Assembly: GCA_964019425.1 (NCBI GenBank)
Contig: OZ025833.1
Span: 620,001-684,000 of the forward strand
DNA length: 64,000 nucleotides
From: Flectonema sp. DT1601
Taxonomy: Eukaryota; Euglenozoa; Diplonemea; Diplonemida; Diplonemidae
Reading direction: 5' to 3'
In this document: piece by piece, positions 11,000-21,383 of the stretch
Numbering within the stretch: position 1 is the first letter of the stretch
Layout: each line of letters begins with the position of its first letter
Translations under genes and position numbers: made by a program
The notes under the pieces: model-generated
What the model saw: only the letters and a program-made list of their open reading frames with translations
The model's database searches: none
What the model was told of the DNA's origin: nothing

Positions 11000-11554
11000 G
11001 TCAGCACAGATGTGATATTGCCAAAGTGTTGATCACATTCGGACTTGCCATGCCGACTAGGGAAAAAGTTAACCCAAGCTGATTAACCTATTTTACAGAA
11101 CAGGCTGATGACGGTTGTGTTCTCAAGCTGCCTACCAGCATCAGCCCAATAGTGAATCATCTTATCATTCTCAGACATCAAGAAGAACTTATTCATAACC
11201 GGATACGTTACTATCGCATTCTAGTTGATGTGTGAGAGTAGGAAGTTGTTATGGCCACACTGAACCTCAGTTCCAAACTGCTCATGTAGTACACATCCAA
11301 GCAGACTATTTCCCCTGTTGATAGAAAGGGGAATTTGGCCCTTCTGTCATTAGAAGCTTTTCTTTATAATCCAGAGTCATGATATAGTCACCAGTATGGA
11401 TTAGATGTATCTTCTCAATACACCTGACATCTCTCTTATCTCCAATGTGAGAATCTATTTCAATAATTCCTCTCATTGTTGTTCGCTTCTCAGCTTCGGA
11501 CTTTATGAGCGCCAGAAGGAAGTTACGATGATGTTGAAGGCCCCAGAGATCCAC
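11000..11554 (-). pseudogene. DDE transposase remnant
   Basis: Fragments in different frames on the - strand hold two aspartate-bearing motifs (MTLDYKEKL and HYWADAGR) and a downstream SRHGKSECDQHFG block. In-frame stops separate them, for example just after FYQQGK at about 11306. The wording is close to a transposase class common in protists and animals. The exact superfamily needs a profile search. Confidence 0.6.
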
Positions 11555-12305
11555 CCATTACGTCTGTCAACATCACAGATACATGTGGCGAATACTGAAG
11601 ATGCCGGGCAGGCAAGCTTCTTTTATGGATTCTTGTCGATGAGACGGTAGTTGCACACATTCGTACAGCGTCGTAACTGCTGAAACTCAACTCCAGCTAG
11701 AGAACAGTACTGTGTGTATGAGATAGTGTCTTTTAGAGGGGAGTTATTATCGACTAGTTGATACGAGGTCATCATGTTTTCAACAGTAACAGTAACTGCC
11801 TCTCTCCCTTTTTTTGATACTTGGAGGAGTTTTATATTATGGTACCACTAGTGGTTACCAGTTCTTATTGAACCTGATTTTTCATGTCAGGTGTTACAAC
11901 TGACAGGCAACCACTGACCACCTTCTTGTCCCTATTCTTCCACAATTCCTTTCCTACTACTATCCCAGTCTTATTCACTTCTGCTATCCCTAGCCACTGG
12001 AACATAGAGCTTGTAGCAGCGTCCTCAAGCGGCTATAGATTCTAGAAAAACTCCAGTAATCCTGAGGGTGTACTTATTGTGAACAGCATGCTCACATTGC
12101 CCAATCATCACTGCCAGCAAGGGTGACTCAGAATCACCACCCGATATCGTACTCTGCAGTTCTCACGGGATCTATGATTCTCCTGTCTCATCACTTCTCC
12201 TGTTCCTATCATTCCAGTCTTCATAGGAACCCAGGGTGTAAACAAATTTCTGCAATGTAGCTGCTAAGCTGGTTTTTGAGTATTTTGAGGGCAACCAACA
12301 GAGAC

Positions 12306-12500
12306 ACAAGGCAAAAGTACCAGAAACAGTCAAAAAATATAGAATTTTGAAACTGGTGAGCAGTTAGAGGATGCCCCAGTACCGGATTTGGGTTTTTTGG
12401 ATAGTATTTTCGTGGGGTGGTGAGCTCGGATTGGGTATTAGGTGCCCACAGAATAGCCTGGTAAAAATTGGGGGGGGGGTTTCTGCACCGCCTCATATAT
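12306..12500 (-). repeat. Right terminal inverted repeat of the transposon
   Basis: Reverse-complement match to 10724-10917, ending CTGCACCGCCTCATATA. Confidence 0.75.
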
Positions 12501-13319
12501 AAATCTCTCGTGAGTGTTTTTTTTTTAAGAGCAAAATGCGATTTTCTCTCTGGTAGTTATTTCATTTCGCTGAGTACAACTTTTCCAACCTTGGGTTAGG
12601 AATCTCTCGTTGTTTTTTTTTTTTGTGTGAGAATATTGACAGCACCTGTGATCCTTTCTAGCTCTCACAGTGACTGAATTACGGTTTCCAGCAGGGAAAA
12701 GGGAAAAAAAAAAAAAAAAAAAAAAAATACATTCGTGTTCCAATCATGAATTTGTGTTTTTTTTTTTTTTTTGTTTTTTTTTTGACAACAAATGCTGACT
12801 GAAGTGATGTTCATGTCTACCACGGCCTGTCGAAAGGGATTTTTTTTTCCCCCTTTCATTTTTTTTTTTCGTTTTCTGATTTTCCAGCCCCTTCTCAAGT
12901 CTTTCTTTTCCACGTTATAAAGGACTCGAAATTTGTGTGGCGGAAAATGAGGTTTCGTATCTGTTTTTTTTTGGCAACGGGAGGTGTGTACTATGAGCTT
13001 CTCATAGCTGTGGTACTAAATAACTACTTCTGAGCTTTACTGATGATGATATATATAGAATAAACAAAAAAATTGATGTTTCCCAAAACTTAATAATAAA
13101 TTTTAAAAAATGAAATAGCGCAATATAATCTGTTTTTTTTTTTTTTTTGCATCGTTTAAAAAAAAAAAAAAAAAGGAAAGAAAAAAAAAAAAAGAACAAT
13201 CTGATTATGAGTTAATTGTGAGTTAGAAAAACAAAATATGAATTTATTTATTTATTTCTTCAACCAGCTATTCAAATTAACCATAATAGTTTTTTTTTTT
13301 TTCCCCCTTATGTCATACT
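12501..13319. other. Homopolymer-rich stretch, no gene seen
   Basis: Multiple A and T runs of 10-30 bases. No coding signal and no repeat I recognise. Confidence 0.5.
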
Positions 13320-13541
13320 TGTACCCCTTTAAAGGGGAATTAAAAATTAAAGCGGAAATAAAGGGCTTTTAATATTAAAGGGCTTTTAATTAATTCCCCT
13401 TTATTTTCCAATTTAATGAAATAAAGGGGAATTAAAGGGGATTTAATGAATTAAAGGGCCCTTTATTTTAAAATTAAAGGGGATTTAATTCCCCTTTAAT
13501 TTTGAAAAATAAAAATAAAGGGCTTTTAATGGTTTTTAATT
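13320..13541. repeat. Palindromic TTAAAGGGG/CCCCTTTAA block
   Basis: About 220 bp made almost only of the words TTAAAGGGG, AATAAAGGG, GGGCTTTTAAT and their reverse complements (CCCCTTTAA, CCCTTTAT), arranged in both orientations so that many overlapping hairpins can form. It contains no ORF and is unlike the surrounding homopolymer DNA. Confidence 0.75.
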
Positions 13542-13551
13542 AAAAAAAAAA

Positions 13552-13622
13552 TCCTCCACCAGGACTCGAACCTGCAGCCTAGCGAATGCAAATCCACAAT
13601 CATACCAGTGGACAACCAGCGT
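13552..13622 (-). pseudogene. Degenerate tRNA-like sequence
   Basis: Read on the - strand, it ends in GCAGGTTCGAGTCCTGG, a good B-box/T-arm with one mismatched closing pair. It is followed by TGGAGGA and then a T10 run, as in a real Pol III gene. The 5' half does not fold: the D and anticodon stems mispair and the 5' acceptor strand does not match TGGAGGA. I read it as a tRNA pseudogene or the head of a tRNA-derived element. TTTGCAT sits where an anticodon loop would be. Confidence 0.4.
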
Positions 13623-15172
13623 CACTTAAAAAAGTTTTTTTTTAATTTTCTTTCCTATATTCTTATTGCAGGAATTATCCTTGCAAGGAATTTCTCCTCA
13701 AAAATCGTTATTTCACAAGATTCTTCTCCCACAAAAATAATTCCTGATCAAGGAAAAATTTTTACTGGGGGTTTCCTTTGGTGATCTGGTAAGGAATTAT
13801 TATTGTGAGGAATTTTTTTTTTGGAAATTTTTTTTTCAGCAAAAATTCTTGAGTTCCTCACAAGAATTTCGGCACGAGGTATTAAGTTGCTCGACCTTCG
13901 CTGTTTTTTTCGATACGTGATTAGTCCGTTAGAGGACTGTCGGTGTGAAAGGAAAGAAAGTCGGAACGGTGGCCAAAGATTAGTGAGTTGACTGAGTTGG
14001 TCAGTTACCAGCATGGTAGCTAGCGGTTTCCTTATGATGTTAAATATCGTTATGATGATATAGTTGTATTTTACAAATCAAACTCAAACGCCCCCCTTCC
14101 TGGTGTTCGTCTTGGTGATTAATTCACAGTTGAATAACTCGATTCCGTACTGCACTGAATGACAACACGGAAAAAAGAGATGTGTATGCAGCTGAGAGGA
14201 ATCGTAACTTCAAGTGCTTTTGCATTCTGAAGATTGCAATGGATGATAATTAAATCTGTCAGTGAGTATCAATTGGTGGGTAGACCACCGAAGTTACTGT
14301 GAACAAACCAGCGTGTCCAAAGCAGGCGTTCGTCTTGTATTTTACGTATAAAATCCAACAGTTAACCCCCTTCAAGTTTTCAAGACAATATAATTATTAA
14401 TTAAATACTCATGGGTTTTATAAAAAACTGTTGCGGTTACATAAGCAAGTGGTGCTCAACTATGTTCACGTGGTATTTATTTATCTGCAGTCATTTACTA
14501 CGCTGCCGCTGACAGTCAAGATTGTCAGAGAAATACCTGGTCAATTTGACTTGACATCATTTTTTCTCGCAATTTTAAAATAAAAACTTTCTCCTCTCTT
14601 TAGGCTATTACTACAAACTTTATTTTCAATCTCTCAAGACAAAAGCTTATGTGGGAACAATTAGACAGGAGCATGATATCCAAAAGTTACATGTCTGAAA
14701 TCATGGAGAATACATTCTTTCGGAGTTGCTTTAACCAGTAGAATCAGATGCGTGGTCCGTTCCGGTAGGACTCCCTTCTTACGAATGTGTGGTGCCTCGT
14801 GTTAGCGCTTTGGATAGTAATAACCATTGGCGGCGACTATGCACGGGGTGGCCAGTGGGTTTAATGAGGTTGTTGTGTAATCCCCTTCCATGGCTCTGTT
14901 TCGGCATGCTGGAAAGCGAAGCTCTGAAGTTTACTTCAGGTTAGTCTTGTAAGCCTATCCTTCCGGTTCAGTTCTCGGCTTGGTTGATTCCCTCGATCGT
15001 CCCATCCAGGAGTTTGTGTGCATGGTGAGGCCCTCTGGAAACCCAGCCCAGCACAAGACACCAGGCTCACGGCGAAGATTGGACCCGAAAGTAACCTTGC
15101 GTTCTGTTCTGTTGGCAAGCTCTCTGGCTGAGTGCGTTCGAAGTGAGTGGAATTGCTAGTTTGTTGGGTTAT
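13623..15172. other. Gene-poor stretch with a GC-richer block
   Basis: No supported gene. Two short R1 pieces lie at 14035-14095 and 14335-14372. A segment at 14497-14535 (CGCTGCCGCTGACAGTCAAG onward) recurs at 15765-15803. The block at about 14740-15170 is GC-richer and runs directly into the 154-bp tandem repeat, so it may belong to the same unidentified element. Confidence 0.5.
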
Positions 15173-15625
15173 GTTCGTAGCAGCTTCACGGTGACGGCGG
15201 CCTTATTGAGAATTATCCCTGGTTGTTACATGTTGCGTAATGATTGGGTTCTCAAGACTGGTTGCTTGCTAATGTGAATGCTGACGTTCGAACTGTTATT
15301 CGTAGCAGCTTCACGGTGACGGCGGCCTTATTGAGAATTATCCCTGGTTGTTACATGTTGAAAGTTGCAGGTTAACTGTGGCTGATGCACGTAATGGTTG
15401 GGTTCTCAAGACTGGTTGCTTGCTAATGTGAATGCTGACGTTCGAACTGTTATTCGTAGCAGCTTCACGGTGACGGCGGCCTTATTGAGAATTATCCCTG
15501 GTTGTTACATGTTGAAAGTTGCAGGTTAACTGTGGCTGATGCACGTAATGGTTGGGTTCTCAAGACTGGTTGCTTGCTAATGTGAATGCTGACGTTCGAA
15601 CTGTTATTCGTAGCAGCTTCACGGT
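15173..15625 (+). repeat. 154-bp tandem repeat, about 3 copies
   Basis: Units start with TTCGTAGCAGCTTCACGGT at 15173, 15299, 15453 and 15607. The first is 126 bp (it lacks a 28-bp internal segment), the second and third are 154 bp and nearly identical, and the last is a 19-bp stub. The repeat is GC-richer than its surroundings and has no ORF. Confidence 0.9.
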
Positions 15626-15923
15626 ATTATGTAAACGTAATTTTCTTTGACTGACAACTACAAATATTTTTCAGTCACAGTACTTGATATTAATTTTGTT
15701 TTTTAATACCTAAAAGTTGTTACTGTTTTTTACATTGTCAAAGTTTCCCCCCATCAAATTACCTTACGCTGCTGCTGACAGTCAAGATTGTCGGAGAAAT
15801 TGTTGTTCCTTTTGAGCTTGAAAATACAGTCTCATATTACCCCCTTACGTAAGTGTTATATTAGAACTTATTCATTTAAAAAAAATATTGCAGAATACAA
15901 TAAAAAAAAATGATTTGGTAAAA
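15626..15923. other. Intergenic with a short duplicated segment
   Basis: Holds the second copy (15765-15803) of the CTGACAGTCAAGATTGTC segment also seen at 14497-14535, and an acceptor-like CAG ending at 15893. Confidence 0.5.
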
Positions 15924-16268
15924 ATGACTTACCACGCTCCTGTTCGCACAGCTACCGGAGGAGACACAGTCAGCATTTGTGGACAATGGTTGATAAATAA
16001 AAATGGTGAATGGAGGCCGAGAGATGCCTCAGAACAGTCATCACAGCAGACTTTCTCTGGTGTAGATTTCTGTCCCGAAGTGAAAGCAAATGTTCGAAGA
16101 GAAAAATCGACAGTAAAACAAGTCAAGGCAGGAAGTACTAAATTGCTTTCCAGACCCTCAGCGAAAACAGTTTCATCATCACGTAAGCAACCTCGAAATG
16201 TTGATACAAAGAAACAACCACAATCGATTAGAATTCAAAATGCTGTTTGTGGACTTCCCCCAATTTGA
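15924..16268 (+). CDS. Small basic protein, unknown
   Basis: A 114-residue protein starting MTYHAPVRTATGG. I chose the Met at 15924; the reading frame extends upstream only through A-tract sequence and no earlier ATG is in frame. The first 60 residues are mixed (SICGQWLINKNGEWRPRD). The rest is Lys/Arg/Ser-rich and probably disordered. No family recognised. A CAG acceptor-like site ends at 15893. It could be a small flagellar or nucleic-acid-binding protein, but nothing in the sequence decides this. Confidence 0.5.
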   Translation: MTYHAPVRTATGGDTVSICGQWLINKNGEWRPRDASEQSSQQTFSGVDFCPEVKANVRREKSTVKQVKAGSTKLLSRPSAKTVSSSRKQPRNVDTKKQPQSIRIQNAVCGLPPI

Positions 16269-16552
16269 TTTCTTTCTCACATCTCAGTGAAGCACACTAC
16301 CAGTCAGTTGACGATGACGCTATTTCTCAGTGTGTTTACACAGACCGGAGAAGAAGGAATTTAATTTGTTATATAAAGTACAAAAAAAATAAAATAAAAA
16401 AAAAGTAAGGAATTCGTTTTTGTGTGATTTTTTTTTTTTTAAATTATGTTTTTGAAAACATGGATTGAAAGGGAACGGATACTCATGTAACAAACATTCT
16501 TATTATTATTGACCCCTCCAGGTACGAACTCCTTAACGAGCTACTTCAGAGT
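16269..16552. other. Short intergenic
   Basis: A-rich and T-rich runs, then a pyrimidine-rich CCCCTCCAG site ending at 16521 upstream of the CDC50 start. Confidence 0.5.
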
Positions 16553-19500
16553 ATGCCTGATCAGAGTGATGAAGCGGGCGATCGCCGTCCAGCAGACACT
16601 GCATGGAAACAACAACGTCTTTGGGCATGGCAGCCGATCTTATCTCCACAGTGGGTGATTTCGTTCTTTTTTTTTATAGCTGCGATTTTTATTGTCATTG
16701 GAGCGTTGATTATTGATGCATCAAATTCTGTCCAAGAAGTGCAATACAGGTATGATGACCATGAAAATGTCAGCAAGTGCCATTGGGTCAACAGAGCTGC
16801 AGACGGTACCATACCCGCAGGATGCCTACAACCATGCACTGAAACAGACCCAACTAGGTGTGCATTTGGCACCAGTCAGTGTGGTATGATTGGGAACTTA
16901 GGAAATGGGTGTCCTCGTAATTTTGATTCAACCTTTGAAGGTAGTAAACAGTTCTCTAACATCACACTCAGTCAAATACGTGAAATGAGTACTTGTGATC
17001 CAAAATGTCAAGCAGTGGTAACCTTTAACGTTAAGGAAACACTCGAACCTCCAGTGTACCTGTACTATAAACTAACTTCATTCTACCAAAACCATCGTAG
17101 ATATGCAAAGTCTCGCTCTGATGGTCAACTATCAGGTGAGTCTAGTCCTTCAGTAACCGACTGCAGTCCTTACAAGAATGTTGGTGACTTAACTAACAAA
17201 GGCTGGTGTCAGGTGTGTATTTATGTGAACAAAAACGATCAACTTGCGGTCACTTCTTTACGTGATGATAATAACCACAACCTTATTCTGTCACCTCCGA
17301 TCCTAGTTGGTTGCTTCTCGCGGCCAGTATGCGATAGAATTGTGATGAAAACTATCTGATCGACTTCTTCTCGTCCTGCAAAGCAATTCGTTTCTTTCAA
17401 CAGCATGGGTGCCACGGAAGGCCTCTTCTTTAGCGAGAGTGATAATCTTCCTCCAGTCCTACTGCGAGATTCTATTTTCTGTTTCTTGGCTCTCTCTGAC
17501 TACAGATCAAACACATGAGATAAGCCCTGCACCACATATAATGTGAGGTAGGGTGTAGTACATGTGTGAGAATATCTTTCCTTTCGGAGAAGAAAAGCTG
17601 CTGTTTGTAGCATTCTGCATTCAGCAAGTCTTTGTAAGCAATTGACGAACTCTTATTCAGCATGACGGAAGGCCTCTTCTTTAGCGAGAGTGATAATCTT
17701 CCTCCAGTCCTACTGCGAGAACTCTGCAAGTCAATCAGCTGCCATACGCTCTATTCTCAATCCCTTCTCTTCACGTGATGATAATAACCACAACCTTATT
17801 CTGTCACCTCCGATCCTAGTTGGTTGCTTCTCGCGGCCAGTATGCGATAGAATTGTGATGAAAACTATCTGATCGATTTCTTCTCGTCCTGCAAATCAAT
17901 TCGTTTCTTTCAACAGCATGGGTGCCACGGAAGACCTCTCTTTTAGGCGAGAGTGATAATCTTCCTCCAGTCCTACTGCGAGATTCCTTTTTTTATTCCT
18001 TTTCTTGTACACGCCTTGGCACACCAGCCTCAAGGATGGCCATCATCCATTGGAGGTCAATGGTCGGGGCCAGAACCCTTTCAAGCTCCTCTTTTTTTTG
18101 TATTCAGCATGGGTGCCACGGAAGGCCTCTTCTTTAGCGAGAGTGATAATCTTCCTCCAGTCCTACTGCGAGATTCAATTCGAAGTATCTTATCGGAGTC
18201 TGTATTTGTTCAGCGGGTGCTTTGTAACCATCCTCAGCAACGATCCCTATCAACTTTTACACAGCATGGGTGCCACGGAAGGCCTCTTCTTTAGCGAGAG
18301 TGATAATCTTCCTCCAGTCCTACTGCGAGAACTCTGCAAGTCAATCAGCTGCCATACGCTCTATTCTCAATCCCTTCTCTTCACGTGATGATAATAACCA
18401 CAACCTTATTCTGTCACCTCCGATCCTAGTTGGTTGCTTCTCGCGGCCAGTATGCGATAGAATTGTGATGAAAACTATCTGATCGATTTCTTCTCGTCCT
18501 GCAAAGCAATTCGTTTCTTTCAACAGCATGGGTGCCACGGAAGGCCTCTTCTTTAGCGAGAGTGATAATCTTCCTCCAGTCCTACTGCGAGATTCCTTTT
18601 TTATTCCTTTTCTTGTACACGCCTTGGCACACCAGCCTCAAGGATGGCCATCATCCATTGGAGGTCAATGGTCGGGGCCAGAACCCTTTCAAGCTCCTTT
18701 TTTTTGTATTCAGCATGGGTGCCACGGAAGGCCTCTTCTTTAGCGAGAGTGATAATCTTCCTCCAGTCCTACTGCGAGATTCTATTTTCTGTTTCTTGGC
18801 TCTCTCTGACTACAGATCAAACACATGAGATAAGCCCTGCACCACATATAATGTGAGGTAGGGTGTAGTACATGTGTGAGAATATCTTTCCTTTCGGAGA
18901 AGAAAAACTGCTGTTTGTAGCATTCTGCATTCAGCAAGTCTTTGTAAGCAATTGACGAACTCTTATTCAGCATGGGTGCCACGGAAGGCCTCTTCTTTAG
19001 CGAGAGTGATAATCTTCCTCCAGTCCTACTGCGAGAACTCTGCAAGTCAATCAGCTGCCATACGCTCTATTCTCAATCCCTTCTCTTCACGTGATGATAA
19101 TAACCACAACCTTATTCTGTCACCTCCGATCCTAGTTGGTTGCTTCTCGCGGCCAGTATGCGATAGAATTGTGATGAAAACTATCTGATCGATTTCTTCT
19201 CGTCCTGCAAAGCAATTCGTTTCTTTCAACAGCATGGGTGCCACGGAAGGCCTCTTCTTTAGCGAGAGTGATAATCTTCCTCCAGTCCTACTGCGAGATT
19301 CCTTTTTTATTCCTTTTCTTGTACACGCCTTGGCACACCAGCCTCAAGGATGGCCATCATCCATTGGAGGTCAATGGTCGGGGCCAGAACCCTTTCAAGC
19401 TCCTTTTTTTTGTATTCAGCATGGGTGCCACGGAAGGCCTCTTCTTTAGCGAGAGTGATAATCTTCCTCCAGTCCTACTGCGAGATTCCTTTTTTATTCC

Positions 19501-21383
19501 TTTTCTTGTACACGCCTTGGCACACCAGCCTCAAGGATGGCCATCATCCATTGGAGGTCAATGGTCGGGGCCAGAACCCTTTCAAGCTCCTTTTTTTTGT
19601 ATTCAGCATGGGTGCCACGGAAGGCCTCTTCTTTAGCGAGAGTGATAATCTTCCTCCAGTCCTACTGCGAGATTCTATTTTCTGTTTCTTGGCTCTCTCT
19701 GACTACAGATCAAACATATGAGATAAGCCCTGCACCACATATAATGTGAGGTAGGGTGTAGTACATGTGTGAGAATATCTTTCCTTTCGGAGAAGAAAAG
19801 CTGCTGTTTGTAGCATTCTGCATTCAGCAAGTCTTTGTAAGCAATTGACGAACTCTTATTCAGCATGGGTGCCACGGAAGGCCTCTTCTTTAGCGAGAGT
19901 GATAATCTTCCTCCAGTCCTACTGCGAGATTCAATTCGAAGTATCTTATCGGAGTCTGTATTTGTTCAGCGAGTGCTTTGTAGCCATCCTTAGCAACGAT
20001 CCCTATCAACTTTTACACAGCATGGGTGCCACGGAAGGCCTCTTCTTTAGCGAGAGTGATAATCTTCCTCCAGTCCTACTGCGAGAACTCTGCAATCAAT
20101 CAGCTGCCATACGCTCTATTCTCAATCCCTTCTCTTCACGTGATGATAATAACCACAACCTTATTCTGTCACCTCCGATCCTAGTTGGTTGTTTCTCGCG
20201 GCCAGTATGCGATAGAATTGTGATGAAAACTATCTGATCGATTTCTTCTCGTCCTGCAAAGCGACTCGTTTCTTTCAATAGTATTTTCTGTTTTAGTGTC
20301 ACCTTCGGAAAAAAGCTATCAAATTAAAACAAACAGGATAACTTCAATAGAACATGTAATTCTATCCCACTCCCAAATTGTCCAGCAGGAACCTGGGTAA
20401 ACGATAGGTGTACTCCAATTACGACTGCACCAGCAGGTTCCCCAATCGGAGGGTATGTGTTTCCTTTAACCTTTTGTAGTCCCCATATAATGATTAAGAA
20501 TGGAATCAAGCGTGTCTTCATAGTCCCCCATACGTGCCCAATAGATAGCCAATGGGTGTGGGGTCTCCCAAGTACGCGAGATGATGAAACAGTGGGAACA
20601 GTGTGTTGTGTTTGTTGTACAAGAAAATCCCGTTTGTGTGAAATGCTATATTTATTCCTCACTAAAACAGGAACCTTCGTTACTCACCGTGCGGTTTGAT
20701 TTCGTGGTCGAAGTTTAACGACAGTTTCGTTCTTAGAGACAACCAGTCAAACATTATTTGTGATGGAGGTATGTCATATTAATGATAACATATATTTGAT
20801 AACCTAATCAATAATAAAAACAGATAATCCAACTGACATCTGTAAGAAGCAAGGGATTGCTTGGGATGCCGACAGGGATTCGAAGTTTAAAGAACCAAAG
20901 GGCAAGGATATTTATACATACAAAGGTATGAAAGAGCAGATGGATGACTGTGGATCTGGGGGATCCTGTCCATGGGCAGTGGAAGGAGCAGAATCAGTGT
21001 TACCATTTGTGTATCATGGTTGGTACTGGTTTGAGCCTTATCATAAGATGGCACAATCAACTGACGAGGATACCATGGTATGGATGAGAACAGCGTCACT
21101 TCCAAAGTTCAGAAAACTATACAGACGCATTGAACAGGCAATCCCACCTGGCACTTACAAGATGACCATAAATCATCGTTTCGATGTCAGCAGTTTCTCA
21201 GGAGAGAAATATTTCATTTTGTCAACCTTCACCTGGATTGGTGGAAAGAACTTTTTCCTCGGAGGTACCTACGTCGCTATAGGATGTTGTTGTGTTGTAT
21301 TAACAATAATTTTCTTAGTGAAACATATCTTTTTTAGAACAAGTCGTGCGGAATCGATGGCTACATTCCATCAACGTAAGTAG
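16553..21383 (+). CDS. CDC50: CDC50/LEM3 family P4-ATPase flippase beta subunit
   Basis: Four exons (16553-17212, 20337-20452, 20671-20768, 20824-21383) join in phases 0, 2 and 1 to give 477 residues. CDC50 proteins pair with P4-ATPases, carry them out of the ER and support lipid flipping. Family features in order are KQQRLWAWQPIL then membrane span 1 (about 34-56), YYKLTSFYQNHRRYAKSR, PCGLISWSKFNDSF (family PCG..ANS.FND), GIAWDADRDSKF, VWMRTASLPKFRKLY, GGKNFFLGGTY, and membrane span 2 near the C terminus. Exon 2 adds a 39-residue cysteine-rich insert (NRTCNS, PNCPAGTW, NDRCTP) between the DCSPY and PCG motifs, which is not usual for the family. Intron 1 (3124 bp) is mostly the modular repeat array. 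Acceptor-like CAG ends 31 bases upstream. Confidence 0.88.
17213..20336 (+). other. Intron 1 of CDC50, array-filled (3124 bp)
   Basis: GTGTGT donor and AAACAAACAG acceptor; both sides are phase 0. About 97% is the repeat array. About 56 bp of unrelated sequence remains at the 3' end, which is the length of an entire ordinary intron in this window. The donor is the only one of the introns here that departs from GTA. Confidence 0.7.
17253..20280 (+). repeat. Modular intronic repeat array 1 (13 cores)
   Basis: Thirteen copies of a core of about 67 bp beginning CATGGGTGCCACGGAAGG and ending CCTACTGCGAGA start at 17404, 17661, 17917, 18108, 18265, 18527, 18714, 18971, 19233, 19420, 19607, 19864 and 20021. 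Each core is followed by one of four tails: A (ACTCTGCAAGTCAATCAG...), B (TTCCTTTTTTATTCC...), C (TTCAATTCGAAGTATC...) or D (TTCTATTTTCTGTTTC...). The order, after a leading partial A, is D A B C A B D A B B D C A. Every tail ends in CAG directly before the next core. The core at 17661 has a short internal deletion and the one at 17917 is a variant (GAAGACCTCTCTTTTAGGCG). Confidence 0.95.
20453..20670 (+). other. Intron 2 of CDC50 (218 bp)
   Basis: GTATGT donor and AAAACAG acceptor; phase 2 on both sides. Removing it joins SPIGG to NLRYSPCGLIS, restoring the conserved PCG motif. Confidence 0.75.
20769..20823 (+). other. Intron 3 of CDC50 (55 bp)
   Basis: GTATGT donor and AAAACAG acceptor; phase 1. 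Removal joins NIICDG to DNPTDICKKQGIAW, the conserved order in CDC50 proteins. Confidence 0.85.

Larger units (their letters stand above)
10724..12500 (-). mobile_element. Decayed DNA transposon with long terminal inverted repeats
   Basis: The ends are inverted copies of about 195 bp: 10724-10917 against 12306-12500. Both ends read TATATGAGG, two bases, then GTGCAGAAACCCC going inward, and they stay clearly similar to GCCTTGT. The pair is flanked by TA on both sides, consistent with a TA target duplication although the terminal TATA makes this ambiguous. Between them the - strand carries broken pieces of a DDE-type transposase in the expected order: DYIMTLDYKEKLLM (about 11306-11554), MIHYWADAGRQLEN (about 11110-11200) and FFPSRHGKSECDQHFG (about 11010-11090). 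These resemble the HYWSDG and FFATSHGKG..D motifs of a eukaryotic transposase family. Stop codons and frame changes separate them, so the copy is dead. Confidence 0.75.

Noticed and set aside
13552-13622. Functional tRNA
   Set aside because: Only the T arm and terminator are convincing; the other stems do not pair, so it is listed as a degenerate tRNA-like sequence.
17253-20280. The array as a CRISPR array
   Set aside because: Units are 157-262 bp with a 67-bp core and only four recurring tails, not short repeats with unique spacers. The locus is a eukaryotic intron and there are no cas genes.
17404-20280. Array modules as recursive splice sites
   Set aside because: Recursive sites need AG directly followed by GT; here CAG is followed by ATGGG in all modules.
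20456-20699. Downstream open frame (FPLTFCSPHIMIKNG...) as CDC50 coding sequence
   Set aside because: It lies in intron 2. Phase and the PCG motif require a splice at 20452/20671, and CDC50 proteins have no such insert.
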